From Pantoea sp. Ap-967 (GTDB taxonomy: Bacteria; Pseudomonadota; Gammaproteobacteria; Pseudomonadales; Pseudomonadaceae): a DNA stretch of 64,000 bases. A program made the translations under genes and the position numbers. Location: NCBI RefSeq assembly GCF_011752565.1, contig NZ_VWXK01000004.1:1-64000 (forward strand), written 5' to 3'. The number at the start of each line of letters is the position of its first letter. Positions within the stretch are counted from its first letter, which is position 1. Shown piece after piece: positions 7,923 to 15,842 of this stretch. Under the pieces are notes generated by a model. The model ran no database searches. It saw only the letters and a program-made list of their open reading frames with translations, and was not told the origin of the DNA.

Positions 7923-8861
7923 TCACACGGGCTCCACGCGGGTCCAGTACGGGGTGAAATGGCGAATGCGTACCGGCAAGGTCGAAGACAGGTTGTCCAG
8001 CAAGGCATCGATATCGGCCAAGTGGAAAGCGCCGGAAATGCGCAGGTTCGCCACCGCCTGCGCACAGCCGAGATAGCCTGGCCGGTAGCGCTGCAACTCG
8101 CCGATCATGTCTTGAAGGCGCCAGTCGTCGACCACCAGCATGCCGCGGGTCCACGCATCGACCTGCTGATTGGCCGGTTGCAGCGCACCCACTTCGCGCT
8201 GGCCAAACAGCACCTGCTGCCCCGCTTCCACCCGCACCGCCGAGAGCTGGTTCGCCGGGCGCACTTCGACCGCATGTTGCAGCACGCAGACCCTCGTCTG
8301 GTCATCGCCACTGCACACCACAAAGCGCGTGCCCAGCGCCCGAATGCTGCCCTGCGGCGTGTGCACGACAAAGGGCCGCGCCTGCGCATCGCGCGCGGTT
8401 TCCACAAGGATTTCCCCACGCAGCAACTGCAGTTCGCGAAGCGTTGGGCTGTAGCGAATGTTCACCGCCGTGGCCGTGTTCAAGTGCAACTGGCTGCCAT
8501 CGTCCAGCTGCAAGCGCCGGTGTTCGCCCTTGGCGGTGTGCGCATCGGCCATCAGCGATGGCAGTGGCGTCATGCGCCACGACACCGCGCCGGTTCCACC
8601 TGCCGCCACCAGCACCGAGAGCACCTTCAGCACCTCGCGCCGCTTGACCCGCGCGCTGCGCAACATCGGTCGCGCAAGGCCAGGGTCGACCCGCTCGAAG
8701 CGCTCCTGCAAACGCGCAAGCCGGTCCCATGCCTGACGATGGCAAGGGTCGGCATTGAGCCAATGCCGGTGGGCCTCGTGAGTGGACTCGTCCGACTCAT
8801 CGCAGCGCAACTCCACGTACCAGCGCGCCGCCGCCTCAAGGGTCGCGTGATCCAGCGCCAT
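7923..8861 (-). CDS. FecR-type anti-sigma factor/transducer (unit 1)
   Basis: A 312-residue inner-membrane regulator. The N-terminus (AARWYVELRCDE..., HRHWLNADPCHRQAW) is the cytoplasmic sigma-binding FecR_N part. One membrane span is visible near residues 77-96 (VLKVLSVLVAAGGTGAVSW), then the periplasmic FecR domain (RRLQLDDGSQLHLNTATAVN..., LLRGEILVETA) and a C-terminal STN-like contact region (LRISGAFHLADIDALLDNL). It starts 3 nt after the sigma gene stop and precedes its receptor by 117 bp. It relays receptor occupancy to the FecI-like sigma factor. Confidence 0.9.
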   Translation of the reverse strand: MALDHATLEAAARWYVELRCDESDESTHEAHRHWLNADPCHRQAWDRLARLQERFERVDPGLARPMLRSARVKRREVLKVLSVLVAAGGTGAVSWRMTPLPSLMADAHTAKGEHRRLQLDDGSQLHLNTATAVNIRYSPTLRELQLLRGEILVETARDAQARPFVVHTPQGSIRALGTRFVVCSGDDQTRVCVLQHAVEVRPANQLSAVRVEAGQQVLFGQREVGALQPANQQVDAWTRGMLVVDDWRLQDMIGELQRYRPGYLGCAQAVANLRISGAFHLADIDALLDNLSSTLPVRIRHFTPYWTRVEPV

Positions 8862-8864
8862 GCC

Positions 8865-9374
8865 CTACGCCTCGGCCGCCAGCAGGCAATGGGTCAGCGC
8901 CCGCACCGCGTGTTTCTTGACCGTATTGACCGAGACATTCAACTGCTTACCGATCTCCACGTAACTCAAGCCATCGAGCTGCGCCAACAGAAAAATCTCT
9001 CGCGTGCGCGCCCCGAGCCCGTCGAGCATACGGTCGATTTCCAGCAGCGTTTCGATGATCATAAGACGCGCTTCCGGCGAAACGTCCAGCGCCTCGGGCC
9101 GCGCTGCCAACGTCTCCAGATAGGCCTGTTCCAAGGCCCGACGCCGAAACCTGTCGATCATCAGGCTGCGCGCCACACTGCTCAGATACGCCCGCGGCTC
9201 CCGCAATTCCGGTGCCTTGCGCTGCAGCAACACGCGAATGAACGTGTCCTGCGCCAGATCCTGCGCATGATCAAAACACCCCAACCGCTTGCGCAGCCAG
9301 GCGCACAACCAGGGGTGGTGTTCGGCGTACAGGGACTGAACGGCCTGATGCTGCAAGGGGTCAACGGAGGGCAT
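8865..9374 (-). CDS. FecI-type ECF sigma factor (unit 1)
   Basis: A 169-residue iron-starvation sigma factor. Region 2 (LYAEHHPWLCAWLRKRLG..HAQDLAQDTFIRVL) and region 4 (LDGLGARTREIFLLAQLDGLSYVEIGKQLNVSVNTVKKH) are both clear. It is the first gene of a sigma - anti-sigma - receptor cluster and has a Fur-box-like dyad about 30 bp upstream, as usual for this class. Its target is expected to be the receptor gene promoter in the same cluster. Confidence 0.92.
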   Translation of the reverse strand: MPSVDPLQHQAVQSLYAEHHPWLCAWLRKRLGCFDHAQDLAQDTFIRVLLQRKAPELREPRAYLSSVARSLMIDRFRRRALEQAYLETLAARPEALDVSPEARLMIIETLLEIDRMLDGLGARTREIFLLAQLDGLSYVEIGKQLNVSVNTVKKHAVRALTHCLLAAEA

Positions 9375-9400
9375 TGCTCAATACCTGAGACGGTGGCATA

Positions 9401-9422
9401 TGAAAATGAATCTCACTTTCAT
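9401..9422 (-). promoter_or_regulatory. Candidate Fur box before FecI-like gene 1
   Basis: On the minus strand the site reads TGAGATTCATTTTCA, close to the Pseudomonas Fur consensus (GAGAATCATT-type 7-1-7 pattern), about 30 bp before the sigma-factor start. It would give iron repression of this signalling unit. Confidence 0.5.
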
Positions 9423-9532
9423 AACAATACGGAAATTTGTTAAGCCAGGGAAGAATGCTGGCCTTGTAACCTGCCCTCATTTCGTCGCCAAAGGGGCTGC
9501 GGAGGTTCACCGTGACATCGTCTGCGCCTATC

Positions 9533-9756
9533 AGATCGAGCGCCGCCCGCGCGGCGCATCGCGAGCTGCGCTCGCTCCTACGTCTATTTCGGGCCAGTTA
9601 TTCCTGTGAGGCTTGCGCGCGACGGCTTTGGCGCATGACGCGATATTGCGTCGCACCAACAAGACGGTCGCGCGACTGGCACAGGCGTTACTGGCCCGAA
9701 ACAAACGTAGGAGCGAGCGCAGCTCGCGAAGCGCCGCGCGGGCGGCGCTCGATCTC
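9533..9756. repeat. Inverted pair of REP elements (BIME-like)
   Basis: Left arm 9533-9600 and right arm 9688-9756 are near-perfect inverted copies containing CGCCGC..GCGGCGC, the stem GCGAGCTGCGCTCGC and TCCTACG, and ending in TGGCCCGA. The spacer is ~87 bp. The same unit recurs near 17.9, 23.8, 32.7, 56.6 and 59.3 kb. Region 9375-9881 holds no convincing gene besides this structure and the Fur box. Confidence 0.85.
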
Positions 9757-9881
9757 ATAGGCGCTGAAAAATTCACGGCGAACACTTCCGAACACCGCGC
9801 TAAACCCCAGGTATGGATCCTCCACAATGGGTCGACTGCAGCCTAATTGTGCCTGTTATTAATCCGCCCAAACCCCAGGCA

Positions 9882-11216
9882 TCAACGGTCGCCAGGCCGA
9901 CCTGCATCAATCCACGCCTTCACCTGCTTCATGCTCAACCGATAGCGAGCGCAGTTATGCAACGCCAGGAGCTTCAGTTCACTGCGCAACAACGGCTCAA
10001 ACTGCTCCTTTTCTTCTGCTGACAGATCCAGCCCGCCCACCACCTGCCGCACCGTCAGACGCTCGCGCACCACCGCATTGATCGCCTCGTTCAACCACTC
10101 CCGATAGTGAAGACGAACAGGGTCAGGCACCCCCATGGCTTCGATCATCACGCCATACTTACTGATGGAGCGGCGATAAACCCAAACGAACAGATCAGCC
10201 GCCATGGCCATGTCCCGCTGCTCGTAAACACCCATCATGGCCAGGGCGTAGTCCTGCGGGTCGACATCCAGGAACGACAGCGGCGAGCAGTTGTAGAGCA
10301 TCAGCGGGATGTTTGCTGCCAACCGGCTCGTGCGCTTGTTACCGTCTTCGAACGGTTGCAGGTATGCCAGGTTTATCCACAGGAAGAAGGCCGCTTCGAT
10401 CGGATTCTTGATCTGCCTCGCCTTATCCAGCACCCGCTCGAACATTTCTTCCAGCAACGAAGGTAGCTGGGTTGGAAAATAGGTTGTACCGCTGATGTTG
10501 ACGACAGTCTGGCGAATGCTGCCAAGCGCAGCCCCATCTGCCAGCAAGTCCTGCATCAGCAAGGCGTGCAGATTGCTGATCACTGCCGAGTTGAGGCCAT
10601 ATTCAGGTACCGCATCGACCATGAATTCGATTGCAGCCTTGTGATTGAGCAGCATGACCGCGTCCAGATCGCCGTCCGTGACACCACTTTTGAAGAGCCT
10701 TTCTGTATCGAGCAGGGAGTAACGGTTACCCTCCAAGCGCGACGATGACCAGGACAGGTCGATCAGCAGGGGTTTCAGCACCTTGCGGGCATAAGTGCCT
10801 GCTGGCTGCTGGCCGCGCATCTGCCCCTCGACTTCGAGTGCGGCAGCCTGGTTACGGGGCAGCCATGCGCTGTGATTCGGTTGGTAGTTATCTACCAATT
10901 CCCGCTGGTAGGTCACCACCTCGCGCATTGCCAAAGGCTGAAGCAGCGAGGCGCGCAGAGAGCGGCTTTGCGGTGACCAGGGGATCTCGGCGAAGCCATT
11001 TGATTGCGTAGTGGTGCCAGCAGACGGCGGAACAGCGACCTGTCGATAGCGTGTGGTACGGCCATCTTTCTCGCGCTCGACCTTGCCCGAATCCAGCAAG
11101 AGTTCCAGATGGCGCTTGACTGTCGACCAGCTCGCGTCGAGGCGTTCGGCCAATTCGCGAGAACTGAGGGCCTGACCACGGCGCAACTCGGTCAGAATCT
11201 TGTTGGGTAAAGTCAT
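9882..11216 (-). CDS. Fic-domain protein with N-terminal winged-helix; catalytic His replaced by Gln
   Basis: A 444-residue protein. Residues 1-60 are a winged-helix DNA-binding segment (SSRELAERLDASWSTVKRHLELL). An inhibitory-helix-like motif S158-S-R-L-E162-G follows. The Fic core contains QPFEDGNKR (287-295), where canonical Fic AMP-transferases have HPFx(D/E)GN(G/K)R. The codon for residue 287 is CAA (Gln) at 10356-10358, so the normal general base is missing, though the ATP-anchoring part is intact. A C-terminal winged-helix-like region is plausible. The start at 11216 has GGAG 6 nt upstream. It may be a regulator, an altered transferase, or a binding-only protein. No antitoxin neighbour is seen. 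Confidence 0.85.
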   Translation of the reverse strand: MTLPNKILTELRRGQALSSRELAERLDASWSTVKRHLELLLDSGKVEREKDGRTTRYRQVAVPPSAGTTTQSNGFAEIPWSPQSRSLRASLLQPLAMREVVTYQRELVDNYQPNHSAWLPRNQAAALEVEGQMRGQQPAGTYARKVLKPLLIDLSWSSSRLEGNRYSLLDTERLFKSGVTDGDLDAVMLLNHKAAIEFMVDAVPEYGLNSAVISNLHALLMQDLLADGAALGSIRQTVVNISGTTYFPTQLPSLLEEMFERVLDKARQIKNPIEAAFFLWINLAYLQPFEDGNKRTSRLAANIPLMLYNCSPLSFLDVDPQDYALAMMGVYEQRDMAMAADLFVWVYRRSISKYGVMIEAMGVPDPVRLHYREWLNEAINAVVRERLTVRQVVGGLDLSAEEKEQFEPLLRSELKLLALHNCARYRLSMKQVKAWIDAGRPGDR

Positions 11217-11230
11217 GGTATCTCCGGATC

Positions 11231-11310
11231 CAGCTCAATATAGCTCAATGCAGCTCAATGCAGCTCAATGCAGCTCAATGCAGCTCAATGCAGCTCAATA
11301 GAGCTCAACC
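11231..11310. repeat. 10-bp tandem repeat upstream of the Fic gene
   Basis: About eight consecutive copies of CAGCTCAATG (with single-base variants in the outer copies) lie 15 bp upstream of the fic-like start codon, covering its leader/promoter region. The unit length is close to one helical turn. Confidence 0.9.
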
Positions 11311-11362
11311 CAGCCCAGTCATCCCAACAAGCGTTGGCGGAAAGCAGGCGATGAAGTGGATG

Positions 11363-11404
11363 GCACGGGCTTCGCCCGTGTTCGCGGGCAAGCTCGCTCC
11401 CACA
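11363..11404. repeat. Single REP-type palindrome
   Basis: A CACGGGC/GCCCGTG hairpin is followed by the P. putida REP core TTCGCGGGCAAGCTCGCTCC. Region 11217-11631 otherwise holds the tandem repeat and the promoter area of the plus-strand lipoprotein gene; no further gene is seen. Confidence 0.75.
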
Positions 11405-11631
11405 GTTCAATTGCGCGAGCAGGACAGTTGCTCCCACATAGGAATCGCAACCTGCCATTTTTGACGCCAACTCCCCCGCCACCGCCCTCTGCTCCCATCC
11501 ACGCATTCAATTGGCCTGCCCACCAATAGTGGCAATAAGCTGTCGCTCGTCAGGTATATACATAAAGTATTGCCAGAATGATGGCTCTTCGCCATATTTG
11601 CGCTCCCTTTCACACCACCGCTGCGTGAACC

Positions 11632-12312
11632 ATGACTAAAACCGCGCCCTGGATGGCAGCAATGATGCTGCTCAGCGGGTGCAATGGAATGCCCACCGCA
11701 ACTGAATCAAACCCTGCCTACGACCAGGCTTTCGTGGTCACCTCCGGTGCCCCCCTGCCGATGCTGCTGATGGCCAGCGCCATTCAGTGGAACGAAGACT
11801 ACGCCGTCACCGCCAAGCACACCCCATTCCTGCGCAACGTGGTGCATGAAGGGCTGGGTGACGTGGTGTTCTTCAAGCACAAAGCCAGCAAGGTGCCACA
11901 GTGGCGCCAGTTCGTTCCGGGTGAGGCGGTGACGGCGGTGGGCTTCAACAGCTTCATGATGCCGATGCAGGGCAAGGGCCATACCCTGGCGTCCCTGGTG
12001 CGCCTCGATGGCACGCCGGGCAGCGTGTTCTATTCGGTGCACGATGGCCCGATCGTCAAGGGCATGTCCGGTGGGCCGTTGTTCGGCGAAGACGGCAAGG
12101 TGCTGGGCATCAACGTCGCCTACATCGCCAAGGACAGCATCGACGCCCGCAGCCGCCCGGACCTGGCCGGCACCCAGCGGGTCAGCGTGTTCATGTCGTA
12201 CAGCGAAATCGACAAGGAATGGCGCCGCTTCCAGTACCTGGCGCACAAGGGCAAGGCCCATGGCAAGCCAGCTGCAATCAAGGGCTACGTGGCGGTGGCG
12301 AGCAAACCCTGA
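11632..12312 (+). CDS. Lipoprotein with trypsin-like serine protease fold
   Basis: A 226-residue protein. The N-terminus ends in the lipobox LLSGC, so the mature protein is probably lipid-anchored at Cys16. A chymotrypsin/trypsin-like pattern follows: TAKHTPF with a candidate catalytic His, GDVVFF with a candidate Asp, and KGMSGGPLFGEDGKVLGIN, where GxSGGP marks the nucleophile Ser. Length fits a single protease domain. The substrate is unknown; quality control or envelope-stress roles are possible. It has its own intergenic region and is followed by a GNAT gene after 115 bp. Confidence 0.75.
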   Translation: MTKTAPWMAAMMLLSGCNGMPTATESNPAYDQAFVVTSGAPLPMLLMASAIQWNEDYAVTAKHTPFLRNVVHEGLGDVVFFKHKASKVPQWRQFVPGEAVTAVGFNSFMMPMQGKGHTLASLVRLDGTPGSVFYSVHDGPIVKGMSGGPLFGEDGKVLGINVAYIAKDSIDARSRPDLAGTQRVSVFMSYSEIDKEWRRFQYLAHKGKAHGKPAAIKGYVAVASKP

Positions 12313-12427
12313 CGGAAACGACAGGCTACGGCGCGGCGGGCGGGGCGGTGTGCTATCAATTAATCCACGCCATCACACCTGCCGGTTGCGCGGGTGCCGC
12401 CAACCCCCAATGGAAGAAGGATCTGCC

Positions 12428-12907
12428 ATGCACCTCACCCACCGCCCCGTTCAGCCCGGCGACATTCCCGTGATCTGCTGCTTCCCCCAGGGCCCGGACG
12501 AGCTGTTCTACATGTTCCCCAAGGCCACCTACCCGCTCACCCCCTTGCAACTGAGCGACGCCATCGCCCAGCGCAGCGCCTCCATCGTAGTCGAAGGCCA
12601 GGGCCTGGTGCTGGGCTTTGCCAACTTCTACAAGGCCGAACACGGCGGTGTGTGCGCCCTTGGCAACCTGGTGGTGGCCCCTGCCGCACGCGGGCATGGC
12701 GTCGCCCGCTACCTGGTGCAGTGCATGATCAACCTGGCCCGCGAGCAGTTCGCCGCACGGGAGTTGTGGGTGTCGTGCTTCAACCACAACACCGCAGGGT
12801 TGCTGCTTTATCCACAGCTGGGGTTCGTGCCGTTTGGCGTTGAAGAACGCCAGACATGGGATGGCACCCGCGTGGCGCTGGTGCAAATGAAGCAGGTATT
12901 GGGCTAG
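12428..12907 (+). CDS. GNAT-family N-acetyltransferase
   Basis: A 159-residue protein. The acetyl-CoA motif is visible as LGNLVVAPAARGHGVARYLV (motif A, with the R-x-x-G-x-G/A pattern), followed by the beta-bulge and LLLYPQLGFVPFG (motif B). I chose ATG 12428, with a purine-rich GAAGAAGGA upstream; longer frames starting upstream overlap the protease gene and lack homology. The acceptor substrate is not predictable. The stop overlaps that of the convergent antitoxin gene by 4 nt. Confidence 0.85.
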   Translation: MHLTHRPVQPGDIPVICCFPQGPDELFYMFPKATYPLTPLQLSDAIAQRSASIVVEGQGLVLGFANFYKAEHGGVCALGNLVVAPAARGHGVARYLVQCMINLAREQFAARELWVSCFNHNTAGLLLYPQLGFVPFGVEERQTWDGTRVALVQMKQVLG

Positions 12908-13200
12908 CGGGAGGTGGCATGAGGCTGTACGAGAAGGTCTACACCCAAGGCACGAATGACTTTCAGAACGGTGTCGAACCGAGGCTTTGCGCCCGGGCTC
13001 AAGGCTTTGTACAGGCTTTCCCTGCCCAGGCCGCTGTCGCTGGCGATCTGGGTCATCCCTCGCGCACGTGCGATATGGCCCAATGCCCGGATGATTTCTT
13101 CGGTATCCCCGTCCGATAGCACTTGGCTAAGGTACTCGCTGATTGCCTCATCGCTGTTCAGCAAGGCTGCCATATCGAACGGAATTAGCTTTTCACTCAT
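12904..13200 (-). CDS. HigA-type addiction-module antitoxin, apparently orphan
   Basis: A 98-residue protein of the antidote family with the pattern PFDMAALLNSDEAISEYL..., then an HTH (IARARGMTQIASDSGLGRESLYKAL) and a hydrophobic C-terminus (VLKVIRALGVDLLV). In intact modules a HigB/RelE-like toxin gene precedes it on the same strand. Here the preceding reading frame ends as ATGA over this start codon but has no start codon and contains a frame disruption. So it may be an orphan antitoxin, or its regulator role persists. Confidence 0.85.
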   Translation of the reverse strand: MSEKLIPFDMAALLNSDEAISEYLSQVLSDGDTEEIIRALGHIARARGMTQIASDSGLGRESLYKALSPGAKPRFDTVLKVIRALGVDLLVQPHATSR

Positions 13201-13440
13201 TTCATATCCTCCAACAGCTTTCTGGCTTCAGGTTCCAGCCTGGCTCGCCTCAAAGGAAATGGGAATTCAGAGCGATCTTTAAACGTGGTCAGAATTGTCT
13301 CTGTGCTTCCGCTATAAAATCCTTTGCAACATTCCCCCTCGAAGCTTCAATCCCCTCCGACCTCAGAGTGTTCACGCCCTGGGTTTCGAGGTTTCCCGTG
13401 TGAAAGACGCCATCGCACGCAAATACTCGTGTGGAGGGGA
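13197..13440 (-). pseudogene. Decayed gene upstream of the antitoxin
   Basis: Two adjacent minus-strand open frames can be joined by one frameshift. The distal part contains NVAKDFIAEAQRQ before a stop at about 13295; the proximal part reads ILTTFKDRSEFPFPLRRARL and ends in LLEDMK with its stop overlapping the antitoxin ATG. No start codon or ribosome site is visible. The overlap is typical of a coupled toxin-antitoxin pair, so this may be a degraded partner, but its family is not recognisable. Region 13201-13459 holds nothing else. Confidence 0.35.
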
Positions 13441-13459
13441 TGTGGTGAGGTCGCGCAGG

Positions 13460-14227
13460 TCAGACGCGCACATAGCGCTGGCGCAGTACATCACTCAGCG
13501 CATCCACCAGCAATACCAGCACCAGCATGGCCAGGATCACCGTGCTGGCCTGGGCCTCCTGGAACAGGCTGAGGGTGGTGTAGAGCATCTGCCCCAGCCC
13601 ACCAGCACCCACAAGGCCCAGCACGCTGGCCATGCGGATGTTGTTCTCCCAGCGGTACAAGCTATAGGCCAGCCATTGCGGCCACAGGTTCGGCAAGGTG
13701 CCATAGCAGAACGCCGCCAACTGCCCGCCACCTTGCAGGCGAATCGCCGCCACGGGTTCCACCGGCGCATTCTCCAGCGCCTCGGCGAACAAGCGCCCCA
13801 GCACCCCCGAGGTATGCAGGGCCAACGCCAGCGTACCGGCGTTCGGCCCCAGCCCCGCCGCCAGCACGGTCAACGCCGCCCACACCAGCTCCGGAATGGC
13901 CCGCAGGGCATTGAGCAGCAGCCGCGACAGCGCTTGCAGCAGCCCGCCGAAACGCCCCGCAGCCGGCAACGCCAGCAGCGTCCCCAGCAGCATGGCCAAC
14001 AATGTGCCCAGCCCCGACATGGCCAGCGTTTCCAACGTACCCCCGGCCACCGCCTGCAAGTGCTCGGCAGAAAAGTCCGGGTGCAGGAAGCGCGCGGCAT
14101 ATTCGCCCATCTGCCCCAGGCCGCCGTCCCCCACCAGCGAGTGCAGGTCCAGTTGCAAGTAGCCGAACGCGCCCACCACCGCCGCCACAATGGCCGCGAT
14201 CACCAGCAGGTTGAGCACCCGGTTCAT
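13460..14227 (-). CDS. PhnE-like ABC permease, putative selenate transporter, second permease
   Basis: A 255-residue inner-membrane protein with several hydrophobic spans. Its cytoplasmic EAA-like loop contains GVLGRLFAEALENA and its C-terminal part contains a VGAGGLGQMLY motif, as in phosphonate-type permeases. Its start overlaps the stop of the other permease by 4 nt. It pairs with that permease, an ATPase and a binding protein as a four-gene operon. The phosphonate-like family plus proximity to selD fits the putative selenate ABC transporter class; the substrate itself is inference. Confidence 0.85.
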   Translation of the reverse strand: MNRVLNLLVIAAIVAAVVGAFGYLQLDLHSLVGDGGLGQMGEYAARFLHPDFSAEHLQAVAGGTLETLAMSGLGTLLAMLLGTLLALPAAGRFGGLLQALSRLLLNALRAIPELVWAALTVLAAGLGPNAGTLALALHTSGVLGRLFAEALENAPVEPVAAIRLQGGGQLAAFCYGTLPNLWPQWLAYSLYRWENNIRMASVLGLVGAGGLGQMLYTTLSLFQEAQASTVILAMLVLVLLVDALSDVLRQRYVRV

Positions 14228-15051
14228 GCCAGCCGCCCGCGCAACAAGCGGCTCAGCCCATCAGCCAGCAGCACCAGCCCCAGAAACGCCAGCAGCATGC
14301 TTGCCACCTCGCCACCGGCGAACATGCGCATGGACAGGTCGATCTGCTGGCCCAGGCCACCGGCCCCGACGAAGCCCATCACCACCGAAGCGCGCACCGC
14401 GCACTCCCAGCGGTACACGGTGTAGGACACCACCTCTGCCGAAGCACTGGGCAGAATGCCGTAGCAGAACGCGGCCAGCCGCCCGCTGCCGGCTTGCAAC
14501 AAGGCATGCGCCGGGCGCTGGTCGACCGACTCGAAAATCTCGGCGTAAACCTTGCCGAGCATGCCGCTGTAGGTGATGGCGATGGCCAGCACCCCAGCGG
14601 TTGGCCCCAGGCCAACGGCACGCACGAACAGCAATGCCCAGACGATCTCCGGCACGCTGCGCAGGAAGATCAGCACGCCACGCACCGGCAGGCGCAGCAG
14701 CCGCGACCACACCCCGGCATGGCCACCCCGGGAGGCCGCACGCAGCGACAACGCCCGGCTGGCCAGCAGGCTGGCCGGAACCGCCAGCAACAGCGCCAGG
14801 GCCATGCCAGCGGTGGCGACCGCCAGGGTTTGCAAGGTGGCTTCGTACAGCAGCTTGAGGAATTCATCGCCATGGGCCGGTGGCCAGAACGCGCCGGTGA
14901 AGCTGGCGATCTGCTGACGGTTGTGCGCCTGCAGCAGCACCCACGGGTTCAGTTCGCTCAAGCGCAGCCCAGGCCACAACACCGCCAGCGCCAGCAGGGC
15001 CAACAGCAGGCGCGGCCAGGCGGCAGGGTCGCGGGCACCGGCCTTCAGCAT
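14224..15051 (-). CDS. PhnE-like ABC permease, putative selenate transporter, first permease
   Basis: A 275-residue permease with an N-terminal anchor (LLLALLALAVLWPGL), the EAA-type loop SGMLGKVYAEIFESV and the conserved FVGAGGLGQQID near the C-terminus. It overlaps the ATPase gene by 7 nt and the second permease by 4 nt, so all are translationally coupled. It is clearly paralogous to the downstream permease; together they form the heterodimeric membrane channel. Confidence 0.85.
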   Translation of the reverse strand: MLKAGARDPAAWPRLLLALLALAVLWPGLRLSELNPWVLLQAHNRQQIASFTGAFWPPAHGDEFLKLLYEATLQTLAVATAGMALALLLAVPASLLASRALSLRAASRGGHAGVWSRLLRLPVRGVLIFLRSVPEIVWALLFVRAVGLGPTAGVLAIAITYSGMLGKVYAEIFESVDQRPAHALLQAGSGRLAAFCYGILPSASAEVVSYTVYRWECAVRASVVMGFVGAGGLGQQIDLSMRMFAGGEVASMLLAFLGLVLLADGLSRLLRGRLA

Positions 15052-15842
15052 CGCGGAATCTGCACTGTCACCGCAGCCCTCTGGCTTGCGGTTGGCGAGG
15101 CCAGCTGCTCGTTGGCGTACAAGCCCGCGAGCAACGCCTCGGTCACCGCCTGGGCCGGGCAGTCGAACACCACATCGCCTTCACGGATGCCGATGATTCG
15201 GGGGAAATGCGCCAAGGCCAGTTCAACAGCATGCAGGCTGGCCACCAGAGTGACGCCATTGGCTTGGGCATGGCGGTTGAGCAACGCCAGGCTGTGCTCG
15301 GCCAGCACCGGGTCCATCGCCGACACCGGCTCATCGGCCAACAGCAAGTCCGGGCGCTGGTACAGCACCCGGGCAATACCCACGCGCTGCAACTGCCCGC
15401 CCGACAGTTGCCCGCACTGCACGAACAGCTTTTCGGCCAACCCCAACTCGGCCAACACCTGACGCGCACCAGGCACATCGGTCGGGTGCAGCAGGTTGAA
15501 CAACCCGCGCAATAGGCCCCACTGCCCCAAGCGCCCTGCCAGTACCGCCGTTACCACGCGCTGGCGTGGCGGCAGCGGCGGCGCCTGGTGCACCAGGCCA
15601 ATTCGCGCACGCAGGCGCTGGCGTGCCCGGGCCGACAGCGCCCAAGGCTGCTCGCCCAACACCTCCAACTGGCCGCTGCTCGGTTGCAACGCCGTGGCCA
15701 TCAACTGCAGCAGGCTGGACTTGCCCGCCCCGGAGGGGCCGATGATCGCCACCCGCTCACCCTTGCCGATGCGCAGGCTCACCGCGCCGAGCGCACGCAC
15801 CTGGCCATGGCGCAGGCCCGCGCCCTGCACATGCAGTGTCAC
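15045..15842 (-). CDS. PhnC-like ABC transporter ATP-binding protein (putative selenate transporter)
   Basis: A 265-residue ATPase. Walker A is GPSGAGKSS, the ABC signature is LSGGQLQRVGIAR, Walker B is LLLADEPVSAMDP, and the H-loop is SLHAVE. It is closest in appearance to phosphonate PhnC proteins. Its start overlaps the end of the substrate-binding gene by 4 nt and its end overlaps the permease by 7 nt. It energises import through the two permeases. Confidence 0.9.
   Translation of the reverse strand: MTLHVQGAGLRHGQVRALGAVSLRIGKGERVAIIGPSGAGKSSLLQLMATALQPSSGQLEVLGEQPWALSARARQRLRARIGLVHQAPPLPPRQRVVTAVLAGRLGQWGLLRGLFNLLHPTDVPGARQVLAELGLAEKLFVQCGQLSGGQLQRVGIARVLYQRPDLLLADEPVSAMDPVLAEHSLALLNRHAQANGVTLVASLHAVELALAHFPRIIGIREGDVVFDCPAQAVTEALLAGLYANEQLASPTASQRAAVTVQIPRC

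Noticed and set aside
5283..9443. Long plus-strand frames opposite the FecIR/receptor genes
   Set aside because: Low-complexity Arg/Val/Gln-rich translations, antisense to clear genes with motifs and ribosome sites.
9400..9846. Short frames on both strands at the REP pair
   Set aside because: They are translations of the palindromic repeats; no ribosome site or family.
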